From: Solobacterium sp.
GTDB lineage: Bacteria; Bacillota_I; Bacilli_A; Erysipelotrichales; Erysipelotrichaceae
DNA length: 64,000 bases
Assembly (NCBI GenBank): GCA_017404505.1
Contig: JAFRCE010000003.1
Span: forward strand, 62,001 to 126,000
Direction of reading: 5' to 3'
Shown: positions 50,604-60,634 of the stretch, piece after piece
Numbering within the stretch: the stretch's first letter is position 1
Layout of the letters: the number at the start of each line of letters is the position of its first letter
The notes under the pieces: model-generated
Database searches by the model: none
Told to the model about the DNA's origin: nothing
Seen by the model: only the letters and a program-made list of their open reading frames with translations
Made by a program: the position numbers and the translations under genes

Positions 50604-50634
50604 TTGACCTGGTGGTTACCACCACCTGTACGAT
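50604..50634 (+). promoter_or_regulatory. MerR-type promoter with dyad in a 19-base spacer
   Basis: TTGACC, 19-base spacer, TACGAT. The spacer holds TGGTGGT-T-ACCACCA (50610-50624). An overlong 19-bp spacer with a central dyad is the hallmark of promoters that MerR proteins activate by DNA distortion. Confidence 0.75.
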
Positions 50635-50660
50635 AAAAGCGTGAAAAGTGAGGTGTATGT

Positions 50661-51080
50661 ATGCTGAATATTATGATTACCTGCGGAGCCGGCTTCTCTT
50701 CCAGCGCTCTTGTCACCCAGCTCAACAAAGACGCTCAGGAAAAGAACCTCGATGTCCATTATGAATACAAACCATTTGATTTCGGCGGAATCGGCGGCAA
50801 AGACGGCACGATCGAAGGCGTTGAAATCGTCATGCTGTGTCCGCATCTTCAGCATGAAGCCAAGAAGCTCGCGGCCGCCTATCCGGATGTTCCCTTCTAT
50901 GTCATTCCGACCCGTCTGTACGGTCTGATGTCCGCCGAGGACTTCATGCAGGATGCCGAGGACGCCATTGCCGGCTGGAAGGAAACCGGCATGAACCCGT
51001 TCCATTTCGAAGGTGAAAAGACCGCGATCCGCGTCATGCGTACCGTGTCACACCGCAAATGGCTGGAGAAGAATAAATAA
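50661..51080 (+). CDS. Orphan PTS EIIB (lactose/cellobiose type)
   Basis: 139 residues. MLNIMITCGAGFSSSALVTQL is the EIIB start with the phosphorylated Cys at position 8, and VEIVMLCPHLQHEAKKL is the second-half strand-helix. About 35 extra residues follow the EIIB fold (NPFHFEGEKTAIRVMRTVSH). No EIIA, EIIC or hydrolase gene is nearby. It is the only gene downstream of the MerR-type promoter, which suggests a regulated single protein that either serves a distant permease or acts as a phosphorylation relay. Confidence 0.85.
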   Translation: MLNIMITCGAGFSSSALVTQLNKDAQEKNLDVHYEYKPFDFGGIGGKDGTIEGVEIVMLCPHLQHEAKKLAAAYPDVPFYVIPTRLYGLMSAEDFMQDAEDAIAGWKETGMNPFHFEGEKTAIRVMRTVSHRKWLEKNK

Positions 51081-51097
51081 TAAATCTGCTGAACACA

Positions 51098-51130
51098 TCA
51101 AAAAACGGAGTTTGAACGAACTCCGTTTTC
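51098..51130. terminator. Bidirectional terminator between the EIIB and DUF975 genes
   Basis: AAAACGGAGTT-TGAACG-AACTCCGTTTT, 11-bp stem with T-runs on both strands. Confidence 0.9.
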
Positions 51131-51132
51131 AA

Positions 51133-51852
51133 TTACCAGTTTTCCTTTTCGTCACTCAGATCAAGATAATACAGATGCTCGCATATGTATTGATACGGGT
51201 TGGAGAAGAAGATACTGCTGAGCCGCATGGTAAAGCCACCCAGCAGCCACCAGCCGAAGAAGCTCAGAAGGAACTTGAAGAGAGCCATCTTTTTTCCTTC
51301 CATCATTTCCGAGGACAGATCGAGGATCTCCTGCGGTGACAGTTCCGGATGGTCTTCAAGCAGCTGCGGTACGAAATAATACTCAAAAGCCTTTATGACA
51401 CCGGGCACGATCAGCAGCAGGAAATGCAGAAAGACACTCAGGTCTCTGCGGAACAGCGTATGAACGACTCTTTTCAGATCCGGGCTGCGGAAAATGTCAG
51501 TCACATGTGTTTCCTTATCGCCTTCCGCCTGATGACGGAACCAGGAACGGCAGCCGTATTCAAACGGATTCTTGACATAGATCTCGATCACGATCGCGGC
51601 AATAACGGAAAACACGACAATAGCCACGATGGCAGCCACCGCCATCGGCGGCAGTTTTTTCAGCGGATTCTCAATGATGAACGGTCCGTAATAAAACGTC
51701 ACGGTATGGCCGCCGCTTGCCGCCCGGTGAGGCCGGGAAGAAACCAGTCCGCCGGTCACAAAAGCGAGGATCAGAGCGACCAGGACAAACGGCAGATAGT
51801 TCGCAAAGAGCAGGGTTTTTCCCTCTTCTTTGATTTCTTTTGGATTGCGCAT
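51133..51852 (-). CDS. DUF975-type membrane protein
   Basis: 239 residues, about five membrane segments. The DUF975 pattern is visible: short N-terminal helix before the first segment (MRNPKEIKEEGKTLL), NPFEYGCRSWF in the middle, IVPGVIKAFEYYFVPQLLED, and MMEGKKMALFKFLLSFFGWW. Function of the family is unknown. SD AGGAGGAC precedes the ATG. Confidence 0.85.
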   Translation of the reverse strand: MRNPKEIKEEGKTLLFANYLPFVLVALILAFVTGGLVSSRPHRAASGGHTVTFYYGPFIIENPLKKLPPMAVAAIVAIVVFSVIAAIVIEIYVKNPFEYGCRSWFRHQAEGDKETHVTDIFRSPDLKRVVHTLFRRDLSVFLHFLLLIVPGVIKAFEYYFVPQLLEDHPELSPQEILDLSSEMMEGKKMALFKFLLSFFGWWLLGGFTMRLSSIFFSNPYQYICEHLYYLDLSDEKENW

Positions 51853-51943
51853 GAGGATGTCCTCCTTTCTGCCTATGATAGCATAAACCGTTCCGGATCG
51901 TTCCGCTTCTTTGCAAACAGCGGGTCAGTTCCCTTTCTGACAT

Positions 51944-51970
51944 TAAAAAAGTGCGGTTATGCGCCGCACT
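51944..51970 (-). terminator. Terminator after trmK (end of the rpoD cluster)
   Basis: Minus strand AGTGCGG-CGCATAA-CCGCACT then T5. It overlaps the last codons of trmK. Confidence 0.9.
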
Positions 51971-52625
51971 GCAAAGCATGTGTCCACATAGCTTTTTCTT
52001 CTTCCGCTTCCTGTTTTTTGCAGGTGTCTTTGCTGGCGGATAGAACAAGATCCAGTCTTTCGATCTGTTTCCGGCAGTAATTCCGGTATTCCTCCGTCGG
52101 TTTTCTCATCAGCACCGGACCGCAGAGAATTTCTTCCCGGCTGTAGGCTTCATGATATGTCGCTGTGAAGGAGATGGCGATATAATCGAAGCTTCTGTCA
52201 TGGATGCAGATTTCATCATCGATTGTGAAGTGGCGGTCGCTGATCCACTGCCGCATCTCTCTGACGTTGCGGTTTACTTCGACAATGATCTGACGGAACG
52301 AGGGCAGCCTGCCGATCGCCGCTTCAAAGATCGCGGCCGCTGTATAATAGCCCATCCCCGCCACCACAGCCGCTTCGGCATCCGCCGGAATGTTTTCAAA
52401 ACCGTTGGAGAGAACCGTGACAATCTGACCCTGCAGACCTTCCCTTCTGATATTGGCAGACGCCTGCTTCAAAGGCCCTTCGTTGATATCACAGGCGTAG
52501 ACCTTCTCACAGACGTGATTTCTGATCAGCAGAATGGGAAGAAAGGCATGGTCAGTGCCGATATCCGCCACGACCATGCCTGGTTTAACCATTTCTGCGA
52601 TTTTCTGTATCCGCAGGTTCATCAT
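51957..52625 (-). CDS. trmK: tRNA (adenine(22)-N1)-methyltransferase
   Basis: Methylates A22 of tRNA. 222 residues: start [23 protein letters not shown] loop [34 protein letters not shown], and the catalytic-site stretch [15 protein letters not shown] (family GMGG; here GMGY). It overlaps the rpoD stop by 4 bases. The dnaG-rpoD-trmK order is conserved in Firmicutes. Confidence 0.93.
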   Translation of the reverse strand: MMNLRIQKIAEMVKPGMVVADIGTDHAFLPILLIRNHVCEKVYACDINEGPLKQASANIRREGLQGQIVTVLSNGFENIPADAEAAVVAGMGYYTAAAIFEAAIGRLPSFRQIIVEVNRNVREMRQWISDRHFTIDDEICIHDRSFDYIAISFTATYHEAYSREEILCGPVLMRKPTEEYRNYCRKQIERLDLVLSASKDTCKKQEAEEEKAMWTHALQCGA

Positions 52626-54529
52626 TTATCAAAGAAGTCCTTCAGACGCTTGGAGCGGGTCGGATGCTTCAGCTTGCGAAGTGCCTTGGCTTCGATCTGA
52701 CGGATACGCTCACGGGTGACATTGAACTCACGGCCGACTTCTTCCAGGGTGCGGGTACGTCCGTCATACAGACCGAAACGCAGACGCAGAACCTTTTCTT
52801 CACGTTCTGTCAGACCGCTCAGGACATTGTTGATCTCATCCTTGAGCAGCTGGTTGGAAGCGTACTGATCCGGGCTCAGAGCATCTTTGTCTTCAATGAA
52901 GTCGCCGAGATGGGAATCGTCTTCCTCGCCGATCGGTGTTTCCAGGGATACCGGCTCAAGGGCGATCTTCTGAATTTCTCTGACCTTTTCCGGTGAGATG
53001 CCTTCCATGCGGGAGGAAATCTCCTCGGCTGTCGGATCACGGCCCAGTTCCTGAACAAGCTGGCGCTGGATACGGGTCAGTTTGTTGATGGTTTCGACCA
53101 TGTGAACCGGAATACGGATCGTTCTTGCCTGATCGGCAATGGCTCTGGTGATCGCCTGACGGATCCACCATGTCGCATAGGTACTGAACTTGAAGCCCTT
53201 GGTGTAGTCAAACTTCTCGACCGCTTTGACAAGACCCATGTTGCCTTCCTGAATCAGATCCAGGAACAGCATGCCGCGGCCGACATATTTCTTGGCAATG
53301 GAAACGACCAGACGCAGGTTGGAGGAAATCAGGATGTTTCTGGCTTCCTCGTCGCCTTCTTCGATCCGCTTGGCGATTTCCGGTTCATCTTCCGGCTTCA
53401 GCAGCGGCACGCGGCCGATTTCCTTCAGATACATCTTGACCGGGTCGTTCAGCTGCACGTTGGCCGAACGGGAGAACGTCGCCAGATCGGAAAGTGCCAT
53501 GATATCGGCTTCTTCCACGTCGTCGTCTTCATCCGTGCCGTCGTCCGCATCGATCATGTCGATATCTTCGTCTTCCGTCATCTCTTCGATGTCTTCGTCT
53601 TCTGATACCTTGATATTCTCTTCGTTGAACCAGTCCCAGAGGGCATCCATGTCTTCATCCGCCAGATCGAGGTGATCCAGTGACGCCATGATGTCCTTCT
53701 GCATGATCTCACCGTCATTGTCATAGACACGGCGGTATTCTTCTTTCAGTTCCTCAAGATCCTTGAGTTCCTTATGTCTGCCTTCCACCTTGTAAACTTC
53801 GATCACGGTCTTGGAAGTTTCTCTGGTTCTCAGGCGCACAGCCGCCTGGGCATCATATTTTTCTTCGACGACAGCCGGCTCTGCTTCCGCTTTTACCGGT
53901 TCTTCCGCCGGTTCTGCCTTTTTCGTTTTCCGGGTTGATGCCTTCTTTGTTTCTTCCTTCTTTTCCGGCTCCGGACTGACTTCTTCCGCCTTCTTAGCGG
54001 CTTTCTTTCTGGCCGGTTTCTTAGCAGTCTCTTCTTTTACGGCAGCTTCCTGCACCGGTTCTTCTTTGACCGGCTCAGCCTTTTTCGTTTTCCGGGAAGA
54101 AGTCTTCTTCGTCTCTTCCTTCTTTTCCGGTTCTGCTTTCACGGCCGCGCTCTTTTTTGCGGTTTCCTTTTTCACTGTCTCTTTGGCAGCTGCTTTCTTT
54201 TCGGAAGTCTTTGCGGCAGCTGTCTTCTTTTCTTTTTCGGCCGGCGCAGCTTCTTCTTTCACCGCTGTCTTTTTCGCCGCAGTCTTTTTCTTCGGCTCCT
54301 TGACGGTTTCCTTCTTCGCTGTTTCCTTGCCGGCTGTTTTCTTTTCAGCTGTTTTCTTTTCGGAAGTCTTCGCAGCCGCTGTCTTCTTGGCAGGTTTTAC
54401 TTCGGCCGCTTTTTTAGCGGAGGCACTCTTTTTGGTTTCTTTCTCAGCCGCGGGTTTCTTGGCGGCAGTGCTTTTCACTGATTTTGTCTTCTTTTCTTCC
54501 GTGCTTTTCTTAGTTTCTGTTTTCTTCAT
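52622..54529 (-). CDS. rpoD: Housekeeping sigma factor RpoD (SigA) with long Lys/Ala/Glu-rich N-terminal extension
   Basis: 635 residues. The core from about residue 359 is standard: region 1.2 ([18 protein letters not shown]), region 2 ([39 protein letters not shown]), region 3, and region 4.2 ([20 protein letters not shown]). Residues 255-310 look like region 1.1, followed by an acidic patch (308-345). The first 230 residues are low-complexity Lys/Ala/Glu/Thr with AAAKTSEKK repeats and two copies of EKKEETKK-(T/A)[10 protein letters not shown] (near 136 and 189). The ATG at 54529 has the SD GGAGGT. Overlaps dnaG by 20 bases and trmK by 4. Confidence 0.95.
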   Translation of the reverse strand: MKKTETKKSTEEKKTKSVKSTAAKKPAAEKETKKSASAKKAAEVKPAKKTAAAKTSEKKTAEKKTAGKETAKKETVKEPKKKTAAKKTAVKEEAAPAEKEKKTAAAKTSEKKAAAKETVKKETAKKSAAVKAEPEKKEETKKTSSRKTKKAEPVKEEPVQEAAVKEETAKKPARKKAAKKAEEVSPEPEKKEETKKASTRKTKKAEPAEEPVKAEAEPAVVEEKYDAQAAVRLRTRETSKTVIEVYKVEGRHKELKDLEELKEEYRRVYDNDGEIMQKDIMASLDHLDLADEDMDALWDWFNEENIKVSEDEDIEEMTEDEDIDMIDADDGTDEDDDVEEADIMALSDLATFSRSANVQLNDPVKMYLKEIGRVPLLKPEDEPEIAKRIEEGDEEARNILISSNLRLVVSIAKKYVGRGMLFLDLIQEGNMGLVKAVEKFDYTKGFKFSTYATWWIRQAITRAIADQARTIRIPVHMVETINKLTRIQRQLVQELGRDPTAEEISSRMEGISPEKVREIQKIALEPVSLETPIGEEDDSHLGDFIEDKDALSPDQYASNQLLKDEINNVLSGLTEREEKVLRLRFGLYDGRTRTLEEVGREFNVTRERIRQIEAKALRKLKHPTRSKRLKDFFDK

Positions 54530-56261
54530 CAATATACCTCCGTAATTCTCTGAGACAGTCACCGTATTTTTCCAGGATCAGAGCCATGCTTTTCTCATTC
54601 AGATCGGTGCGCAGCTGATCCCGGTAAGCATCCGCTTCTGCTTCCAGAACGGATATCTTCACTTTTCTGAGCGCACCGGCGAAGACCGTTTCGTCATAGG
54701 TGCTTTCTTCTTCACTGCGGCTCATCAGGTCAGTGATCAGGTTGCGTACCTGCTGGTTTTCCGCACTGTCGATCAGTGCCGAAGGATCTGCCTGATGGCG
54801 GCTGCGCACCTGGTTGACGATCATCATCGCCAGTTCCTGATGGGTGCTGCCGGTCAGATAGCCGAGCTCTTCCTCAAATTTCCGGACAGCTTCCGGTGAT
54901 GTCATCATCATTGCCAGGATCATTTCCTCGGCCTGCATCGTTCCGTCCGGTACTGTCAGTTTTTTCAGCGGTCTGACCGTTTCGGTGTTTTCTTTTTTTA
55001 CTTCCGTCTTCAGTGTGAAGCCTGTCAGTTTTTCCAGCTGGCCGGTAAAGTAGGAAATATCGGTTTCATCCTGCAGGGATGCGATCATCGGCTGCATTTT
55101 TTCAACCAGTTCCTTCTTTTCCAGGTAACTCTGCAGATTGGTCCGGCTGCTGTGATATGCCAGCATGAATTCCATCCAGTGTTCTTCCTGACGGGAAAGC
55201 TTCTGCAGTTCTTCGACGCCGAGATCACGGATGATCTCATCCGGATCCTTGCCGGTGCGGTTGATAATGACACTGACTTCGGCGCCGGCTTTGCGGGCAA
55301 GCTGGATCGCTTTGACCGTTGCCGCCAGACCCGGTTCGTCACCGTCATAGCAGAAGACGATGCGGGCCGCCAGGCTCTTCAGGATCTGGATCTGATGCGG
55401 CGTGCAGGCTGTTCCCAGCGTGCATACCACATGTTCGATACCGGCCCGCCAGAAGGCGATGACGTCCGTCACCCCTTCGCAGACAAGCACACAGCCGGCT
55501 TTGCGGGCGGCGGTGCGGGCCCGGTGTGCGTTATAGACGATATCTCCTTTTGTGAAGATGTCGGTTTCGTTGGTGTTGATATATTTGGACGGCGCGGACG
55601 GATCCATGGAACGGGCACTGAAGCCGATCGGATTGCCGTAGCCGTCGTGGATCGGAAACGTGATGCGGTCCGCGAAGACATCATGCATGCCGGTGGAAGT
55701 CGTCCGCACGACGTTGGCGCTGACCAGATCCCTGTCCTCGTAGCCTTTGGCATGCAGGAAGCGGTAAAGCACGTCGCCGCCGGGATGCCAGCCGATCTCG
55801 AAATGCTTCAGGACACTGTCGTCCAGTCCTCTTTTCTGAAGATACTCACGGGCGGCAGTTCCGTCCGTGCTTTCGATCTGATAAGCCGTATAGCGGATGG
55901 TTTCACTGAGCACTGCGTATAAAGCCTCGCGGTGCGGATCTTTCGGTTTCGCCACACTGTCGGGCTGAACCGAGAGCTGATAGCCGATCAGGGAAGCGAC
56001 GCGGCCGACAGCTTCCGGAAATGTCACCTTTTCATAGTTCTGAACGAACGTGAAGACATTGCCGCCGTTGCCGCACACAAAACATTTATAGATCTGCCGG
56101 TCCGGAGAAATGGAAAGAGACGGCGAGTGATCGTCGTGAAACGGACAGACCGCCACAAAAGACCTGCCTTTGCGTGTGACCTGCAGGTAATGCCCGATCA
56201 CATCGACAATATCAGCCTGGCTTTTGACTCTGTCGATTTCTTCCTGTGCGATTCTTGCCAT
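54510..56261 (-). CDS. dnaG: DNA primase
   Basis: 583 residues. Synthesises RNA primers at the fork. The N-terminal zinc finger has C39, H42, C60 and C63. The RNA-polymerase core has [15 protein letters not shown], and the Toprim domain has [26 protein letters not shown] and [11 protein letters not shown] helicase-binding-type C-terminal helical domain follows. Fifteen bases after glyS; overlaps rpoD. Confidence 0.97.
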   Translation of the reverse strand: MARIAQEEIDRVKSQADIVDVIGHYLQVTRKGRSFVAVCPFHDDHSPSLSISPDRQIYKCFVCGNGGNVFTFVQNYEKVTFPEAVGRVASLIGYQLSVQPDSVAKPKDPHREALYAVLSETIRYTAYQIESTDGTAAREYLQKRGLDDSVLKHFEIGWHPGGDVLYRFLHAKGYEDRDLVSANVVRTTSTGMHDVFADRITFPIHDGYGNPIGFSARSMDPSAPSKYINTNETDIFTKGDIVYNAHRARTAARKAGCVLVCEGVTDVIAFWRAGIEHVVCTLGTACTPHQIQILKSLAARIVFCYDGDEPGLAATVKAIQLARKAGAEVSVIINRTGKDPDEIIRDLGVEELQKLSRQEEHWMEFMLAYHSSRTNLQSYLEKKELVEKMQPMIASLQDETDISYFTGQLEKLTGFTLKTEVKKENTETVRPLKKLTVPDGTMQAEEMILAMMMTSPEAVRKFEEELGYLTGSTHQELAMMIVNQVRSRHQADPSALIDSAENQQVRNLITDLMSRSEEESTYDETVFAGALRKVKISVLEAEADAYRDQLRTDLNEKSMALILEKYGDCLRELRRYIDEENRN

Positions 56262-56276
56262 CTTATCCTTTCAATA

Positions 56277-57653
56277 TCAGAAACGTATTTCTTTCAGAAT
56301 GCGGGAACGTACTTCTTCAATACTGAGACGTTCCTGTTCCATGGAATCACGGAAACGGATCGTGACGGTATTGTCTTCCAGCGTCTGATCGTCGATCGTG
56401 ATGCAGTAAGGCGTGCCGATCTCATCCTGACGGCGGTAACGCTTGCCGATGGAGCCGGCTTCGTCATACTGGACGGAGAAGTCACATGCCAGGTCGCGGT
56501 AGATTTCCTGGGCGCGGGCGCTGTGATCCTTCTTCTTCAGCGGCAGGATGGCCGCCTTGATCGGTGCCAGGATCGGAGAGAAGCGCATGACGACGCGCTT
56601 ATCTCCGTTCTCGAGCTGTTCTTCGTCATAAGCGTCCGTGAAGAACATGAAGAACAGACGTTCGACACCGACCGCCGGTTCGACGACATACGGAATGAAC
56701 TTCTCGTTGGTTGTCGGATCCAGATAGGTCATATCCTTGCCGGATGTATTCTGATGCTGGGTCAGGTCATAGTCGGTCCGGTCGGCAATGCCCCAGAGCT
56801 CGCCCCAACCCCACGGGAATTTATATTCAATATCGGTCGTACCTTTGGAATAGAAGCTCAGTTCTTCCTTTTCATGATCGCGGAAGCGCAGATTTTCCGG
56901 ATTGCCGCCAAGCGACAGGATCCAGTCCATGCAGAACTTGCGCCAGTACGGGAACCAGTGGTCATCCTCACCCGGCTTGCAGAAGAATTCCATTTCCATC
57001 TGTTCGAATTCTCTGGTACGGAAGATGAAGTTGCCCGGCGTGATCTCGTTGCGGAACGATTTGCCGATCTGGCCGATGCCGAACGGCAGCTTCTTGCGGT
57101 AGGCGCGCTGCACGTTCTTGAAGTCGACAAACATACCCTGGGCGGTTTCCGGACGCAGATAGATCGTGCTCTTGGAATCCTCCAGCGTTCCCTGGAACGT
57201 CTTGAACATCAGATTGAACTGACGGATCGGCGTGAAGTCATGCTTGCCGCAGTCAGGACACGGAATATTGTGTTCATGGATGTATTCTTCCATCTGTTCG
57301 TTGCTCCAGCCTTCGCACGTGACTTTGCCCTGGGACCAGTTTTCGATCAGCTGGTCTGCGCGGTGACGTGTCTTGCAGGAGCGGCAGTCCATCAGCGGAT
57401 CCGAGAATCCTTTCAGATGGCCGGATGCCTCCCATACCTTCGGATTCATCAGGATGGCAGCCTGGATCTCGACGTTGTTGGGATCCTCCTGAATGAATTT
57501 CTTCTGCCATGCCCGTTTGATATTATCCTTTAATAAAACACCGTAAGGACCGAAATCCCATGTATTGCTGAGACCGCCGTAAATCTCCGATCCCTGGAAT
57601 ACAAAGCCGGTATTCTTGGCGTGAGAGACGATCAGATCAAATGTTTTATCCAT
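56277..57653 (-). CDS. glyS: Glycyl-tRNA synthetase, single-chain dimeric type
   Basis: 458 residues, class II. Start [23 protein letters not shown], zinc-like Cys set ([27 protein letters not shown]), motif 2 region ([27 protein letters not shown]) spanning about 200-226, motif 3 near [15 protein letters not shown], and an anticodon-binding C-terminal domain. The single-chain (eukaryote/Mollicute-like) form replaces the glyQ/glyS pair of Bacilli at the same position in the recO-dnaG cluster. The ATG at 57653 lies 5 bases after GGAGG; a more upstream ATG is part of that SD. Confidence 0.96.
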   Translation of the reverse strand: MDKTFDLIVSHAKNTGFVFQGSEIYGGLSNTWDFGPYGVLLKDNIKRAWQKKFIQEDPNNVEIQAAILMNPKVWEASGHLKGFSDPLMDCRSCKTRHRADQLIENWSQGKVTCEGWSNEQMEEYIHEHNIPCPDCGKHDFTPIRQFNLMFKTFQGTLEDSKSTIYLRPETAQGMFVDFKNVQRAYRKKLPFGIGQIGKSFRNEITPGNFIFRTREFEQMEMEFFCKPGEDDHWFPYWRKFCMDWILSLGGNPENLRFRDHEKEELSFYSKGTTDIEYKFPWGWGELWGIADRTDYDLTQHQNTSGKDMTYLDPTTNEKFIPYVVEPAVGVERLFFMFFTDAYDEEQLENGDKRVVMRFSPILAPIKAAILPLKKKDHSARAQEIYRDLACDFSVQYDEAGSIGKRYRRQDEIGTPYCITIDDQTLEDNTVTIRFRDSMEQERLSIEEVRSRILKEIRF

Positions 57654-57696
57654 GTTAACCTCCATATTTATAGTTAATTACAGTCGAATCTTTCGT

Positions 57697-57725
57697 AGTA
57701 TAGCACTGAAAGAAGGCCTGTTCAA
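57697..57725 (-). promoter_or_regulatory. glyS promoter
   Basis: Minus strand TTGAAC, 17-base spacer, TATACT. The -35 overlaps the recO stop codon, giving an internal promoter for glyS-dnaG-rpoD-trmK. Confidence 0.72.
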
Positions 57726-58471
57726 TGGTCAAAAAGGCTGTTGTAGAAGGAAAAAGAGCGTATTTCGACACCAGCATGACGGCGCATTGCCGCGGCGAGA
57801 TCAAGCAGTTCCTGACGGAAGTTTTCATCGGTCGCTTCGGCCGCCGCGAAATGCTTCAGACCGGCTTTCACGACGAGCCGCAGCCGCTTCAGCTGCCGGG
57901 CCGGCCGCAGCGGGACGGAAGCCTTGCGGGCACACTCCTCACAGAGGAAACCGCCGTCCGCGACACTGAAGGCGGAAACCTGCAGACTGCCGCAGTGCAC
58001 ACACTCGTCCACATCCAGGGAAATACCGAAGAGATCCATCAGTTCCGCAAGATAACAGGCGAGAACCAGATCCGGATCCTTCTTTTCATTTAAATAAGTC
58101 AGGCAGGTCTCAAGCAGTTCATATTTTTCCGTAATGAATTCTTCCTCACTGCCGGCCATGGCCATGACGTCGGCGCATTCACAGGCTGCCGAAGCGGCCG
58201 CCGAGAGCAGCAGGTCCTCATGCAGAATACGGAAGTACTGTCTGGTGCGGGCGGTTCTGAGACGGAACATGGTCTTATCGGGCCGGTAGTCAAACTGGAT
58301 CTCGGCGATCGTGCACGGCATGATGGCACCGGCGTTCTTCGATTTCATTTTCCGGGCGCCGGACGCAACAAAAGACAGCTTACCGTATTCTTTTGTCAGG
58401 ACGCTGATGATCACGTCCGCTTCGCGGTAATCTGTCTGTTTCAGGATAATGCCAGTCACTGTGTCATTCAT
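57722..58471 (-). CDS. recO: DNA repair protein RecO
   Basis: 249 residues. Loads RecA at gaps with RecF/RecR. N-terminal OB fold (VTGIILKQTDYREADVIISVL; KLSFVASGARKMKSKNAG), helical middle (DLVLACYLAELMDLFGI), and a zinc finger with CVHCGS and CEECARK. It shares one base with era upstream. Confidence 0.94.
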   Translation of the reverse strand: MNDTVTGIILKQTDYREADVIISVLTKEYGKLSFVASGARKMKSKNAGAIMPCTIAEIQFDYRPDKTMFRLRTARTRQYFRILHEDLLLSAAASAACECADVMAMAGSEEEFITEKYELLETCLTYLNEKKDPDLVLACYLAELMDLFGISLDVDECVHCGSLQVSAFSVADGGFLCEECARKASVPLRPARQLKRLRLVVKAGLKHFAAAEATDENFRQELLDLAAAMRRHAGVEIRSFSFYNSLFDH

Positions 58472-59367
58472 TAATATTCTTCACTCCCGGCGATGCCATA
58501 TCCGTATTCCGTGATGCGGGCGTCGCGTGAGCGCCATTCATCTTCAACACGGACGAACAGTTCCAGGAATACTTTTTTATCGAGCAGTTTTTCCAGGTCG
58601 TTGCGGGCCAGAGTGCCGATCTTTTTCAGCATGCTTCCCTGTTTGCCGATCATGATGCCCTTCTGTGAGGGCTTTTCCACCAGGATCGTCGCCTGGATAT
58701 AACATGCGTTTTTGCGGAATTCCTTGTTGTCGATCTTGACGGCTGTCGCATGCGGCACTTCTTCTTCCGTGCATTCCAGCACTTTTTCACGGATGATCTC
58801 GGCAATACGGAAATTCTCCGCTCCGTCACTGACGATCTCCGGCGGATAGAGAAGATCCCCTTCCGGCAGATACTTCTTCGTCGTTTCGATCAGGTCATCC
58901 AGTTTTCTGTCAAACTTGGCGGATATCGGGAAGTATTCGGCGAAATCAAAACGCTGCTGCCAGCTCTGCAGATTCCTGATGATCTTTTTCTGATCCATCT
59001 TGTCCACTTTGTTAAGAATCAGAAAGACCGGCAGATGGGCATTCTTTACGACGTTCAGCACATATTCGTCGCCTTTGCCGAAAGGCACGCTGCCGTCAAT
59101 GACCAGATAGATCAGGTCCACACCCTGAATGACATCGGTAGCCTGTTTGTTCATCCGCGTCTCAAGACGGTATTTCGCCTTGTGGATACCCGGTGTGTCG
59201 GTAAAGATGATCTGGCTGTCCTCATCGGTGCGGATGCCGCGGATCTCCGATCTGGTCGTCTGCGGCTTGGCGGAGACAATGGCGATCTTTTCTTTGACAA
59301 GAGCGTTGATCAGCGTGCTCTTGCCGGCATTCGGACGGCCTGCCAGGGCTACAAATCCGCTCTTCAT
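58471..59367 (-). CDS. era: GTPase Era
   Basis: 298 residues. Binds the 3' end of 16S rRNA in 30S maturation. G1 GRPNAGKST (10-18), G2 region TTRSEIRGI, G3 DTPGIHKAK, G4 NKVDK, then a C-terminal KH domain (GIMIGKQGSMLKKIGTLAR). Between cdd (4-base overlap) and recO (1-base overlap). Confidence 0.97.
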   Translation of the reverse strand: MKSGFVALAGRPNAGKSTLINALVKEKIAIVSAKPQTTRSEIRGIRTDEDSQIIFTDTPGIHKAKYRLETRMNKQATDVIQGVDLIYLVIDGSVPFGKGDEYVLNVVKNAHLPVFLILNKVDKMDQKKIIRNLQSWQQRFDFAEYFPISAKFDRKLDDLIETTKKYLPEGDLLYPPEIVSDGAENFRIAEIIREKVLECTEEEVPHATAVKIDNKEFRKNACYIQATILVEKPSQKGIMIGKQGSMLKKIGTLARNDLEKLLDKKVFLELFVRVEDEWRSRDARITEYGYGIAGSEEY

Positions 59368-59768
59368 CGCAGTACGTCTTCCACGCTGAACTGCATCGGC
59401 AGCAGTTCATCGATATCCGTGTCTTTCTCGTCTTTGCCGTTGGACAGATAGATCGGTGTGTGATGGTCAAGCAGTTCACAGAGAACCTGCCGGCAGATGC
59501 CGCACGGCGCGGCAATGCGGTCTCCGTCACTGACAATGGCCAACGCCTTGATCCTGTCTTTATGATAGCCGTTGGAATAGGCGGAAAAAACAGCGCTGCG
59601 TTCGGCGCAGTTGGTCGCTCCGTAGGATGCATTTTCAATATTGGCACCCCAGAAGACCCTGCCGTCCGTCGTCAGAACGGCGGCGCCGACATGATAGTTG
59701 GAATACGGCGCATAGGCGTTTTCCATCGCCCTGAACGCTTCCTGTATCAGTTCTTCTCTGCTCAGCAT
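59364..59768 (-). CDS. cdd: Cytidine deaminase
   Basis: 134 residues, tetrameric zinc type. Converts cytidine and deoxycytidine to uridine forms. Zinc site: C54-A-E56 (NCAERSAVF) with catalytic Glu56, and C89/C92 (APCGICRQVL). Substrate-binding YAPYSNYHVGAAV near residue 19. Embedded in the ybeY-dgkA-cdd-era run. Confidence 0.97.
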   Translation of the reverse strand: MLSREELIQEAFRAMENAYAPYSNYHVGAAVLTTDGRVFWGANIENASYGATNCAERSAVFSAYSNGYHKDRIKALAIVSDGDRIAAPCGICRQVLCELLDHHTPIYLSNGKDEKDTDIDELLPMQFSVEDVLR

Positions 59769-59771
59769 AGT

Positions 59772-60110
59772 TTAACCTCCGATGTGGGAAAACAGGATCA
59801 CCATGGCGGTCACGAAGGCTGTCAGAGAAGCCGCCAGCACGGCTCCGGCAGCCAGATCCTTGATCTCCCTGATTTTTGGATCATAGTCTGTGGAATACAG
59901 ATCGCACAGTTTCTCAATGCATGTATTGAGGATCTCGGCACTGATGACCAGGCCGATACAGATAATCACCGCCGCCCACTCACCGGCACTCAGACGCAGC
60001 ACAAAACCGGCGCACAGCGCCATGCCTGCCAGTACATACTGCAGCATGATGCTGTGATGGCCAAAGCCCTTGATCAGACCGCGGAAGGCGTCATCGAACT
60101 TTTTTTTCAT
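59772..60110 (-). CDS. dgkA: Diacylglycerol/undecaprenol kinase, DgkA family
   Basis: 112 residues, three membrane segments. FDDAFRGLIKGF at the start, VISAEILNTCIEKLCDLY with the catalytic Glu, and IKDLAAGAVLAAS with the nucleotide-site Asp are the DgkA signatures. In Gram-positives this protein mainly phosphorylates undecaprenol, supporting wall synthesis. Overlaps ybeY by 4 bases. Confidence 0.95.
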   Translation of the reverse strand: MKKKFDDAFRGLIKGFGHHSIMLQYVLAGMALCAGFVLRLSAGEWAAVIICIGLVISAEILNTCIEKLCDLYSTDYDPKIREIKDLAAGAVLAASLTAFVTAMVILFSHIGG

Positions 60111-60559
60111 TCTCTTGACGCGAGCGGATCAAGGATCCTGTGCTGCAGTTCGTTCATGACCTGCTCGTCCTCCGGTGTCATATGATCGTAGCCAAGGCAG
60201 TGAAGAAGACCGTGGGTAAACAGGAAGCCGATCTCACGTTCATAGGAATGTCCGTATTCCCTTGCCTGGCGGCGGGCGTAATTAATATTGATAAAAATGT
60301 CTCCGAGGTCTTTCTCCTCTTCTTCGACCATGACTTCCATGCCGTCCTGCACAGCGAAGCTGATGACGTCGGTCGGCCGGTCAATGCCGCGGTAGTCACG
60401 GTTGATCTGATGAATCGTCTGCGATCTGACAAACGTCACACTGATTTCATGATCGTCTTTCAGTCCCAGTTCCTTTTCGGCGGAAGCCGCGATCCTGCTG
60501 AAAAGATCCTGCCAGCAGGAAATATCTTCATTCGTTCTGTTGATGTATGTAATTTCCAT
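60107..60559 (-). CDS. ybeY: Endoribonuclease YbeY
   Basis: 150 residues, rRNA processing and quality control. Zinc motif THGLLHCLGYDH (H-x3-H-x5-H) near residues 110-121, RxRxTDVIS-like segment YRGIDRPTDVISFA, and LGDIFININYARRQA. The frame is open 23 codons upstream, but the family starts at MEITYINRT. A perfect TATAAT lies six bases before this ATG and there is no SD, so the message may be leaderless. An upstream terminator supports a separate promoter here. Confidence 0.94.
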   Translation of the reverse strand: MEITYINRTNEDISCWQDLFSRIAASAEKELGLKDDHEISVTFVRSQTIHQINRDYRGIDRPTDVISFAVQDGMEVMVEEEEKDLGDIFININYARRQAREYGHSYEREIGFLFTHGLLHCLGYDHMTPEDEQVMNELQHRILDPLASRE

Positions 60560-60565
60560 GCTTCT

Positions 60566-60571
60566 ATTATA
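60566..60571 (-). promoter_or_regulatory. -10 element of ybeY (possible leaderless start)
   Basis: Minus strand TATAAT, then AGAAGC, then the ybeY ATG. The -35 is poor. Confidence 0.5.
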
Positions 60572-60634
60572 TCTGAAGGCATGAAAAAAGAAATGAGCGA
60601 TCTGTCCGCAAACCAGCGCAATCTTCATGCCGGA

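Noticed and set aside
53811..54545. Plus-strand Ser/Phe/Ala-rich frame opposite the rpoD extension
   Set aside because: Caused by Lys/Ala/Glu codons read backwards; ends beyond the rpoD SD and has no signals.
55932..57533. Plus-strand open frame of 533 codons opposite dnaG and glyS
   Set aside because: It spans two real antisense genes and the gap between them, and shows no recognisable motif.
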